In this document: positions 46,915 through 54,597 of the stretch, one piece after another | Numbering within the stretch: the first letter of the stretch is position 1 | Layout of the letters: each line of letters begins with the position of its first letter | Origin: Rhodospirillaceae bacterium | GTDB taxonomy: Bacteria > Pseudomonadota > Alphaproteobacteria > Dongiales > Dongiaceae | Assembly (NCBI GenBank): GCA_016712715.1 | Contig: JADJQM010000003.1 | Coordinates: 186,001 to 250,000, forward strand | DNA length: 64,000 nt | Direction of reading: 5' to 3' | The notes under the pieces: model-generated | Seen by the model: the letters and a program-made list of their open reading frames with translations, nothing else | What the model was told of the DNA's origin: nothing | Database searches by the model: none | Translations under genes and position numbers: made by a program

Positions 46915-48451
46915 ATGAGCGAGCCAACCACCAGCGCGCAACCCGCCGCAAAGACGCGCAACCGCAGCCGCGTAAGACCGGCGGTGGCCGCACCCACATT
47001 CCTGCGGCGGCAGATTCCACCTACACCTTCCTGCAGCCCGATGGTCTTGACCGGCTGCACGCACAGGCCGAGCAGATCCTGGCCGAGATCGGCGTCGAGT
47101 TCCGCGGTGATGATGAGGCGCTGGAACTGTGGCGCAAGGCCGGCGCCAAGGTCGAGGGCGTGCGTGTCAAGTTCGAGCCGGGGCATGTGGTCGAGATCAT
47201 CAAGAAGACCACGCCCAGGACCTTCATCCAGCATGGGCGCGACGGAAACCATGCGGTCGAGATCGGCGGCGATGCGGTGGTGTTCGCGCCGGCCTATGGC
47301 TCGCCCTTCGTCTATGACCAGGAGAAGGGCCGCCGCTATGGCTCGCTCGAGGATTTCAAGAACTTCGTCAAGATGACCTGGATGTCGCCCTGGCTGCATC
47401 ATTCGGGCGGCACCATCTGCGAGCCGGTCGACGTGCCGGTCAACAAGCGCCATCTCGACATGGTCTATGCCCATATCAAGCATTCGGCGAAACCCTTCAT
47501 GGGTCGGTCACCGCACCCGAGCGCGCGGAGGATTCGATCGAGATGTGCCGCATCCTGTTCGGCGCCGATTTCGTCGACAAGAACTGCGTCATCCTCGGCA
47601 ACATCAACACCAACTCGCCGCTGATCTTCGACGGTGTCATGTCGATGGCACTCCGCGCCTATGCCCGCGCCAACCAGGCGGCGGTGGTGGTGCCGTTCAT
47701 CCTGGGCGGTGCCATGGGACCGGTGACGACGGCAGGCGCCATCGCCCAGGCCCATGCCGAAGCCATGGTCGGTGTCGCACTCACGCAATTGGAACGGCCG
47801 GGCGCACCGGTCATCTACGGTAACTTCCTCTCCTCCATGTCGTTACGCTCCGGTGCCCCCACCTTCGGCATGCCGGAACCGGCCATGGCCTATCTCGCCA
47901 TCGGGCAGTTGGCGCAGCGCTTGGGCGTGCCGCTCCGCTGTGGCGGGTCATTGACCGCGTCCAAGGTCGCGGATTCACAGGCGGCACAGGAGAGCGCTGA
48001 TTCCCTGTGGCCGGCGCTGCTGGGCGGGGCGAACTTCATCCTCCATGCGGCCGGCTGGCTCGAGGGCGGTCTCGTCATGGGGTATGAGAAGTTCATCCTC
48101 GATTGCGACCATCTCGGCATGATGCACAAACTGCTGGCTGGCCTGCCGATGGATGAGAATACGCTCGCCATGGATGCCTTCCGCGAGGTGGAGCCCGGCA
48201 AGCACTTCCTGGGCTGCGCGCATACGATGGCCAATTACACGACCGCCTTCTATGACGCGGACCTTGCCGATAATGATTCGTTCGAACAATGTCGCGATGC
48301 GGGATCAAGGCCGGCCGATGTGCGCGCCGACAGGAAATGGCGGGCATTGCTGGCCAGCCACACGGACCCCACGATCGATCCCGGGATCGACGAGGCGCTC
48401 AACGATTTCATGAACCGCCGCAAACAATCCATGGCGGATGCCTGGTACTGA
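46915..48451 (+). CDS. MttB-superfamily (non-pyrrolysine) methyltransferase, glycine betaine-type (frame-disrupted twice)
   Basis: About 512-residue protein of the trimethylamine methyltransferase superfamily. No in-frame TAG exists in the repaired frame, so it is a non-pyrrolysine member; such proteins demethylate glycine betaine or related quaternary amines. Seen after repair: FLRRQIPTYTFLQPDGL, FRGDDEALELW, KPFMGSVTAPERAEDSIEMC, GAMGPVTTAGAIAQ and a C-terminal MNRRKQSMADAWY. One base is missing in CC at 47017-47018 and one in GGG at 47501-47503. No corrinoid protein is adjacent. It ends 13 bases before a DMGDH-like gene, pointing to sequential demethylation to dimethylglycine and sarcosine. 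Confidence 0.86.
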
Positions 48452-48464
48452 GGACACGAAGATT

Positions 48465-50879
48465 ATGGAAACGCATGCGAAGGTCGTCATCATCGGTGGT
48501 GGCGTGGTGGGTTGCTCGATCCTGTTTCATCTGGCGAAGTTCGGCTGGAAGGATGTCATTCTGCTGGAGCGCAGCGAACTGACCTCCGGCTCCTCCTGGC
48601 ATGCGGCTGGGCAGATCCACACCATCTCGTCGGATCCCAACATCTCACGCCTGCAGGGCTATACGATCAATCTCTACAAGGAGATAGAGGCCACCTCGGG
48701 CCATTCGGTCGGCATGCATTCGACCGGCGGCTTTTATCTCGCCTCCAACCAGATTTGGTACGATTACCTGAAGCGCGAACGCTCGAAGGCGCGCTACATG
48801 GGCCTCGACCAGGAATTCATCAGCGTCGAGGAAGCAGCACGCCGCCATCCGCTGATTGATCCCAGCCGCTATATCGCGGCGCTGTGGGATCCCCTGGATG
48901 GCGACATCGATCCCTCCGGCGTCTGCTATGCCTATGCCAAGGCTGCCAAGGTGCATGGCGGCAAATACTACACGCACACGCCGGTCATCGAGACCAAGCA
49001 GCGCGTGGATGGCAGCTGGAACGTGGTGACGCCCAATGGCACGATCAATGCCGAGATGATCGTCAATGCGGGCGGGTTGGGGGCGCGCGAGGTTGGGCAT
49101 CTTGCCGGCATTCATCTCCCCGTGCAGCCGATGGAGCATCATTACCTCATCACCGAGGCGATCCCCGAGATCGTCGAGCGTGGCGAGGAACGGCTGCCGG
49201 CCGGCATCGATTACGAAGGCAACATGTATTTCCGGCAGGAGCGGCAGGGCATGCTGCTCGGCACCTATGAACCGCGTGCCACACCCTGGTCGGTCAAGGG
49301 CACGCCGCAGGATTTCGGCCATGAACTGCTGGAACCCAAGCTCGACAATATCGCCGAGCGGCTGGAACTGGGCTTCCAGCGCATTCCGGCCTTGGGCCGC
49401 GCCGGCATCAAGAATGTGATCAACGGTCCGTTCACCTTCGGTCCCGACGGCAACCCGATGATCGGCCCCGTGCCGGGGATGCGCAATTACTGGGTCGCGG
49501 TCGGTGTCATGGCGGGCTTCTGCCAGGGGGGTGGTGTCGGCCTCTGCATGGCGGAATGGATGATGGACGGCGAGCCCTCGATCGATGTCTGGGCGATGGA
49601 CGTGGCGCGCTTCGGCAATTTCGCGACACCGGAATGGGGCACCATCAAATCATCGGAGAATTACGAACGCCGCTTCGTAATGACCTTCCCCAATGAGACG
49701 CTGCCCAAGGGTCGGCGCCAGAAGACGACGGCGCTCTATGACCGGCTGACCGCCAAGGGGGCGGTCTGGGGCCAGGGCTTCGGCCTGGAACACGCGCTGT
49801 GGTTTGCCGACGGGCCGGCGGATGCCCATGAGGCACCGACCTTCAACCGCCCGCGCGCCCATGACTATGTTGCGCGCGAAGTGAAAGCCGTGCGCGAGGC
49901 GGTGGGGGCGATCGAGATCGCCAATTTCGCCAAGCACGAGTTCAAGGGACCTGGGGCGCGGGCCTTCCTCGACCATGTGCTGGCGGGGCGGTTGCCGAAA
50001 CAGGGCCGCATGTCCTTGACGCCGATGCTGACGCCCAAGGGCAGGCTCTATGGCGATCTAACCGTGGCGTGCCTGGGTGACGATCATTTCATGCTATTCG
50101 GCTCGGGGGCGATGCAGGAAGCCCATCGCCGCTGGTTCGAAAAGTATCTGCCGGCAAGCGGTGTTGCCTATCGCAACATGTCGGACGAGCTGCATGGCAT
50201 CGCGCTCTCCGGCCCACGGTCGCGCGAGCTGCTGGCGCGGCTGGTGCGGGAGGATGTATCGAATGCGGCGCTGAAATTCCTCGACATCCGGCGGAGTTTC
50301 GTCGCCGGTGTGCCGGCGATCCTGGCGCGTGTCTCCTTCTCCGGCGAGCTTGGCTATGAGATCTATGTGGCACCTCCTTATCAGCTGCGCCTCGCCGAGG
50401 CGATCGAGGAAGCGGGCCAGGATTTGGGCCTCCGCTGGTATGGTGCGCGGGCGCTCATGAGCCTGCGGCTGGAGAAGAACTGGGGTGTCTGGACCCTCGA
50501 CTACCGCCCGGATTTCACGGCCGCCGAAAGCGGGCTCGATGCCTTCATCAACTGGGGCAAGGAGTTCATCGGCAAGGAGGCGGCACTGGCGCAGAAGACC
50601 AAGGGGCCGGCGAAGAAGCTCGTCACCATGGTGGTGGCGACGAAGGATATTGACGTCACCAATGACGAGGCGGTGATGGTCGGCGACAAGGCGGTGGGCT
50701 ATGTCTCGTCGGGCGGTTATGCGCATTCGGTGGGAAAGTCGGTGGCGTTCGGCTATGTGCCGACAGAGCTTGCCAAGGCCGGCACCAAGGTCGAGATCGA
50801 GATCAACGGCCAGCGCTTCCCGGCTGAAATCCTGGGTGCCCCCCTCTACGATCCCAATGGCGGCAAGATGCGCGCCTGA
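48465..50879 (+). CDS. dimethylglycine/sarcosine dehydrogenase-like flavoprotein with GcvT domain
   Basis: 804-residue protein: DAO-type FAD domain (GGGVVGCS at residues 11-18), His46 in SSWHAAG equivalent to the residue that binds FAD covalently in DMGDH, a FAO_M linker, then a GcvT/aminomethyltransferase region from about 440 (LTPKGRLYGDLTV, SGELGYEIYV) ending in LYDPNGGK. It should oxidise an N-methyl group and hand formaldehyde to tetrahydrofolate. ATG at 48465 chosen over an upstream ATG at 48438 inside the mttB end. Intact, unlike its paralogue at 54.6-56.8 kb. Confidence 0.9.
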   Translation: METHAKVVIIGGGVVGCSILFHLAKFGWKDVILLERSELTSGSSWHAAGQIHTISSDPNISRLQGYTINLYKEIEATSGHSVGMHSTGGFYLASNQIWYDYLKRERSKARYMGLDQEFISVEEAARRHPLIDPSRYIAALWDPLDGDIDPSGVCYAYAKAAKVHGGKYYTHTPVIETKQRVDGSWNVVTPNGTINAEMIVNAGGLGAREVGHLAGIHLPVQPMEHHYLITEAIPEIVERGEERLPAGIDYEGNMYFRQERQGMLLGTYEPRATPWSVKGTPQDFGHELLEPKLDNIAERLELGFQRIPALGRAGIKNVINGPFTFGPDGNPMIGPVPGMRNYWVAVGVMAGFCQGGGVGLCMAEWMMDGEPSIDVWAMDVARFGNFATPEWGTIKSSENYERRFVMTFPNETLPKGRRQKTTALYDRLTAKGAVWGQGFGLEHALWFADGPADAHEAPTFNRPRAHDYVAREVKAVREAVGAIEIANFAKHEFKGPGARAFLDHVLAGRLPKQGRMSLTPMLTPKGRLYGDLTVACLGDDHFMLFGSGAMQEAHRRWFEKYLPASGVAYRNMSDELHGIALSGPRSRELLARLVREDVSNAALKFLDIRRSFVAGVPAILARVSFSGELGYEIYVAPPYQLRLAEAIEEAGQDLGLRWYGARALMSLRLEKNWGVWTLDYRPDFTAAESGLDAFINWGKEFIGKEAALAQKTKGPAKKLVTMVVATKDIDVTNDEAVMVGDKAVGYVSSGGYAHSVGKSVAFGYVPTELAKAGTKVEIEINGQRFPAEILGAPLYDPNGGKMRA

Positions 50880-50911
50880 GCCAACAAGAAAAGCCACACA
50901 TCGGAGTCACC

Positions 50912-52952
50912 ATGGCCGACCCCTTGCTGCAGCCCTATCAACTGAAGCATCTCAAGCTCAAGAACCGCATCTTCTCGACATCCCATGAGCCGGCTTACTC
51001 CGAGGCCGGACGGCCGGGCTTGCGCTACCAGCTCTATCATGAGGAGAAGGCCAAGGGTGGCGCCGCCATGACGATGATCGGCGGCTCCTCGGTCATCGCC
51101 AAGGATTCGCCGCAGGCCTTCGGCAATCTTTACGTCCATGACGATGCGATCATTCCGGACTTCAAGGCGCTGGCCAAGCGCGTCCATGCCTATGATTGCG
51201 CGGTGATGTGCCAGATCACGCATCTCGGCCGTCGCACGTCCTGGAGCAAGGAACATTGGCTGCCCATCATCTCGGCATCCCACGAACGCGAGCCCGCCCA
51301 TCGCGGCTTCCCGAAGATGATGGAGGATTTCGACATCAGCCGCGTCGTGAAGGCCTATGGTTCTGCCGCCAGACGCTGCCGCGAGGGGGATCTCGACGGG
51401 GTGGAAATCGAAGCCTATGGCCATCTTTTCGATTCGTTCCTGTCGCCGCGCACCAATTCGCGCGAAGACAATTACGGCGGCAGCCTCGAGAACCGCATGC
51501 GCTTCGGCATGGAGGTGCTGGCCGACATGCGCCGCCAGGCCGGGGCCGATTTCATCATCGGCGTGCGCATGGCGGTCGATGAAGCGGCATCCGATGGCTT
51601 TGGTTTCGACGAAGGTCTCGAGATCATGCGGCGGCTGCACGCGGCCGGCCTCGTCGATTTCATCAATGTCATCGTGGGGACGATCGACACCGATGAATCA
51701 CTGTCCCACATCATCCCGCTCATGGGCACGCCGGCCGGGCCGAACTTTGCCAAGGTGAAGGCGGCGCGCGCCGCCCCTCCCCGGCCTCCCCATCTTTCAC
51801 GCGGCGCGCATCAACGATCTCGCCACAGCGCGGCATTGGGTGGCCGACGATGCGGTCGACATGATCGGCATGACGCGGGCGCATATGGCGGACCCGCATA
51901 TCGTGGCGAAGATGATGCGCGGCGAGGAAGAGCGGATTCGCCCCTGTGTCGGTGCCGGCTATTGCATCGACCGCATCTATCAGGGCGGCGAAGCGCTGTG
52001 CCTCCACAATCCGGCGACGGGGCGCGAAGAGACGATGCCCCATGTCATCGCGCGGAGTGACGGGCCGGTGAAGAGGATCGTCATCGTCGGTGCCGGACCC
52101 GCCGGCCTCGAAGCGGCGCGTGTCTCAGCCTTGCGCGGCCACAAGGTGACGGTGTTCGAGGCCACCGACCGTGTCGGTGGCCAGGTCGCCATCGCCGCCA
52201 CGGTGGGCCGACGCAAGGAACTGGTCGGCATCACCGACTGGCTCTATGCCGAGGCACAGGCTGCCGGTGCCGAATTCCGCTTCAACAGTTTCGTGGAAGC
52301 GGCGGAGATCGTGGCAGAGCAGCCGGATATCGTCATCATCGCCACGGGCGGCACGCCGAACACGGCACCGTTCCAGCAAGGCGGCGATCTCGCCATCTCG
52401 ACCTGGGATGTGCTCTCCGGCCAGGTGGCCCTTTCCGACGACATCATCCTCTATGACGATGAGGCGGGGCATGAGGCGCTGTCGACGGCGGAATTCCTGA
52501 CCGCCAGGGGCATCAAGTTCGAGCTCATCACGCCGGAGCGCATGATCGGCGCGGAAGTGGGCGGGCTCAACTACCCGGCTTACTACAAGGCGTTCTATGC
52601 GGGTGGCGTGACGCTCACCATCAACCAGCGCATGACCAAGATCGCGAAGGTCGGCAACCAGCTGGTGGCGACCCTGTTCAACGCCTATGACAAATCGACA
52701 TCCGAGCGCCGCGCGCAGCAGATCATCGTGGCGCACGGCAATCTGCCGGCGGATGCAGTCTATTTCGATCTCAAGGAGCAAAGCGTCAATCGCGGCGAGA
52801 TCGATATCGACAGCTTCATCGAGGGCCGCCCGCAGGCGCTGAAGACGAACGCGGCGGGATCCTTCCAGCTGTTCCGCATCGGTGATGCGGTCTCCACCAG
52901 AAACATCCACGCCGCGATCTATGACGGCTTGCGGCTGTGCAAGGTGTTTTGA
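50912..52952 (+). CDS. NADH:flavin oxidoreductase, dimethylamine dehydrogenase/DgcA-like (frame-disrupted)
   Basis: About 679 residues after repair: OYE-type FMN barrel (LKLKNRIFSTSHEPAY; HLGRR; YGGSLENR), a cluster region RPCVGAGYCID ... GGEALC with three of the usual four Cys, and a C-terminal FAD/NAD module (VIVGAGPAGLEAARVSALRG). Relatives include DgcA (dimethylglycine demethylase subunit) and N-methylproline demethylases. The frame is broken by an extra C in the C4 run at 51774-51777; removing it gives ALPGLPIFHAARIND. It lies 32 bases after the DMGDH-like gene in the same operon. Confidence 0.87.
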
Positions 52953-53264
52953 AGTGAGCCCCCTCACCACAACCCCTCTCCCTCAAAGGCGCAAGCCAAA
53001 GTAGTTAATCATTGCTCGCAAGCAAGACTTGCGGGATGATTGCCATAGGCCCTTCGGGGTGGTTTAGGCCCCCAGACCCCCGAGACATCGGGGCAACTCT
53101 GGGCTCTCCGACGCCGACACCATTTGTACTGGTGTCCTGGGAGATGGCTGTGCGCACAGCCGGATCTCACCCGATGAAGCCCCAAACGGCGGGTTATCCG
53201 TAATGGGGACGCGATAAGCAGACCTTCAATGGCCTGCGGTACCGTGGGTCTGAAAGGACTTGCC
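52953..53264. other. 312-base gap holding a structured RNA candidate
   Basis: The first 60 bases include CCCTCTCCCTCAAAGG, which resembles half of the palindrome found at 54279. From 53050 the gap is dominated by consecutive stem-loops leading to a short reading frame. The two open frames in this stretch (63 and 87 codons) have no domains and overlap the stems, so I do not call them. Confidence 0.6.
53050..53260 (+). ncRNA. candidate structured RNA/leader upstream of a 29-residue peptide
   Basis: Six stems can be drawn by eye in 200 bases. CCC-TTCG-GGG (53050-53059). Nested CCCAGA/TCTGGG and CCCCGA/TCGGGG around GACA (53071-53103). GACACCA/TGGTGTC with a 7-base loop (53116-53136). GGCTGT-GCGC-ACAGCC (53146-53161). 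Nested CGGAT/ATCCG and ACCCG/CGGGT (53161-53200). CAGACC/GGTCTG (53219-53252), directly before the AAAGGAC ribosome site. It does not match the consensus of glycine, SAM-II, SAH, SRP, 6S or tmRNA elements as I know them. Covariation is untested. Confidence 0.45.
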
Positions 53265-53354
53265 GTGCGCAAGATTCAGATCACCGTAGACATCAAGTTT
53301 AACGTCGCTTCCACCCTCGGGTGGTTGTGCTGGCTAATCGTGATGCTGGCCTAA
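53265..53354 (+). CDS. small hydrophobic peptide (29 residues)
   Basis: GTG start at 53265, six bases after AAAGGAC, and TAA at 53352-53354. The product has a basic N terminus (RKIQITVDIK) and one Trp-rich hydrophobic segment (LGWLCWLIVML) that could span a membrane. Length and make-up resemble type I toxins or regulatory leader peptides. A terminator follows nine bases later, so the peptide and the stems upstream look like one short transcript. Confidence 0.45.
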   Translation: MRKIQITVDIKFNVASTLGWLCWLIVMLA

Positions 53355-53509
53355 AAGCCGGGGCGGTTCCTTAGGGGGCCGCCTCTACCTTTTCCCTTCT
53401 TCGTCGCTATCTTTGGCGTCGCTTTCGTTTCGTGCGGCGTTCGTGGCGTATTCAGCATGCGCTTTAGACTCTCTTCACGCTCTTGATCGTCAAATTTGGA
53501 GTCAGCCAT
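53351..53509 (-). CDS. small hypothetical basic protein (52 residues)
   Basis: Reads ADSKFDDQEREESLKRMLNT followed by a Pro/Lys-rich tail ending RNRPGF. This acidic helix plus LKRMLNTP plus basic tail resembles small proteins carried by alphaproteobacterial prophages and islands, though I cannot name a family. Its ATG (53507-53509) and that of the divergent HEPN-like gene lie in the same CCATGG. Its 3' end overlaps the peptide's stop and terminator, which lowers confidence. Confidence 0.45.
   Translation of the reverse strand: MADSKFDDQEREESLKRMLNTPRTPHETKATPKIATKKGKGRGGPLRNRPGF
53362..53393 (+). terminator. Rho-independent terminator after the small peptide
   Basis: GGCGGTTCC pairs with GGGGCCGCC (two wobbles, 4-base loop TTAG), followed by TCTACCTTTT. 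It lies just after the 29-residue peptide on the plus strand. Confidence 0.6.
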
Positions 53510-54218
53510 GGCCCGCCGTCCCTCTCGAAAGAAATATGCCGAAACCATAGGCGAAATTGCCATCGGGTGGAACTTGCTAGAGCGACGCGTAGACGTTGTT
53601 GGGTTTCACTATCTCGGCGGAAAGGCCGAAGTAGCGAGCCGAATTTTTCAAAGCATGGGCAATCAAACCAAAGAAGAATTCTTCCGGTACTTGGTGAAAA
53701 AAATCGAACCTGACGCCCGCATATCGGAATGCGTCAATCATCTCCTAAGTGCAACGAGCATTCTTCGAGAAAACCGAAACACTATTTTGCATGCTAGTCC
53801 GGCTATAAATCCAATTACCGCTACGCCTAGATATGAGGGACGAATATTTAAAACTCACAAGCTCGGGCACTCATCGCATTTCAACGTAAGCATCGAAGTT
53901 TTAGAAGAGATAGTCTTCAACCTTAAAAACTTCGCTGACTATGCCGCTATAATATCGGCCAGCTTAGAATCGGAAGACAACGACGGATTGAAGCAGGGTC
54001 CTTCGACAAAAGAAGCGATGACTCTTGCGCTTTCAACATTGAAAACCAAACTTCCTCTACCGTATAAGATAGCCTCACTCCCGCTGCCTGAAGATCCGCT
54101 AGGCGCAAAACCCCGGCCCAAACCGTCTCGGGGATCGCCCCCCAAAGAACCCCCTCGTCCCAAAAAGCTCTCATCTGCACAGAAGCGCGCCCTTCTCGCT
54201 AAGGGCAAAGCTTCGTAG
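53508..54218 (+). CDS. putative HEPN-like protein on a low-GC islet
   Basis: 236-residue soluble, mostly helical protein. The ATG at 53508 follows GGAG at seven bases. A GEIAIGWNLLERRVDVVGFHY segment near the start and the motif RENRNTILHA near residues 90-99 contain R-N-x3-H, the catalytic pattern of HEPN ribonucleases. The C terminus is a Pro/Lys-rich tail. Its codons are clearly AT-richer than those of its neighbours (roughly 40-48% GC per line), a sign of transfer. HEPN proteins act in toxin-antitoxin and phage-defence systems; no standard antitoxin (MNT) is adjacent. Confidence 0.6.
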   Translation: MARRPSRKKYAETIGEIAIGWNLLERRVDVVGFHYLGGKAEVASRIFQSMGNQTKEEFFRYLVKKIEPDARISECVNHLLSATSILRENRNTILHASPAINPITATPRYEGRIFKTHKLGHSSHFNVSIEVLEEIVFNLKNFADYAAIISASLESEDNDGLKQGPSTKEAMTLALSTLKTKLPLPYKIASLPLPEDPLGAKPRPKPSRGSPPKEPPRPKKLSSAQKRALLAKGKAS

Positions 54219-54278
54219 CGCCGACCTGTCGTTTGCTCAAATGGTCGTCGCCTTCTGTTCAGTCAAGCATACAAGCAC

Positions 54279-54297
54279 TCTCCTTCAAGGGGAGAGG
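54279..54297. repeat. palindromic stem CTCTCC/GGAGAG
   Basis: CTCTCC-TTCAAGG-GGAGAG, a short intergenic hairpin; the first half resembles CTCTCCCTCAAAGG at 52976-52990 on the other side of the islet. Confidence 0.65.
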
Positions 54298-54320
54298 GGG
54301 GTGCATATGGTAATTTGTAG

Positions 54321-54413
54321 GTCGTCATCCCCGGGCTTGACCCGGGGATCAGTCCGCAACTGAGGATCAGAGCCCAGTCGTATCTGATGCCCGGGTCAAG
54401 CCCGGGCATGACG
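54321..54413. repeat. pair of inverted REP-like palindromes with compensatory change
   Basis: Stem one ATCCCCGGG-CTTGA-CCCGGGGAT (54327-54349) and stem two ATGCCCGGG-TCAAG-CCCGGGCAT (54387-54409) are inverted copies of one another, including flanking GTCGTCAT/ATGACGA. They differ at one base pair (C-G against G-C), so pairing is kept. Confidence 0.8.
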
Positions 54414-54429
54414 ATACTGGATACATACG

Positions 54430-54570
54430 ATTGCCCTCCTCCTTCAGGCGGAGGCACTGTCGGCGAATGCCGACATTCGTCGGCGGGGGTGGGGCGTGGG
54501 TGATGATTGTGAGAAATGCAGACTGAGCGCAGCCCCCCTCCCGACCTCCCCCCTGAAGGTGGGAGGAGGA
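54430..54570. repeat. further intergenic palindromes
   Basis: CCTCC/GGAGG around TTCAGGC (54438-54454) and CCTCCC/GGGAGG around CCCTGAAGGT (54545-54566), with a GTCGGCGAATGCCGACATTC stretch between. They look like relics of the same class of intergenic element. Confidence 0.55.
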
Positions 54571-54597
54571 AGCGATTCCAACAGAACAGGAATCGAT

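Larger units (their letters stand above)
54219..54597. other. 379-base intergenic region made of palindromic elements
   Basis: No gene. It contains at least five stem-loops, listed as repeats, between the HEPN-like gene and the convergent end of the second DMGDH-like gene. The flavour (CTCTCC/GGAGAG and ATCCCCGGG/CCCGGGGAT) is that of the REP-like intergenic elements common in alphaproteobacteria. Confidence 0.7.

Noticed and set aside
46915..48451. Pyrrolysine-containing MttB with amber readthrough
   Set aside because: The breaks are frameshifts, not TAG codons; the repaired frame has no in-frame TAG.
53071..53140. Glycine riboswitch
   Set aside because: A GGGGCAACTCTGGG stretch recalls the glycine aptamer, but the tandem aptamer core (GGAGAG, ACCGAAGG, GACAGAG) is absent and the stems differ.
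53009..53272. 63- and 87-codon frames on opposite strands
   Set aside because: Both run across the strong stem-loops and have no family resemblance or ribosome site; a structured RNA explains the region better.
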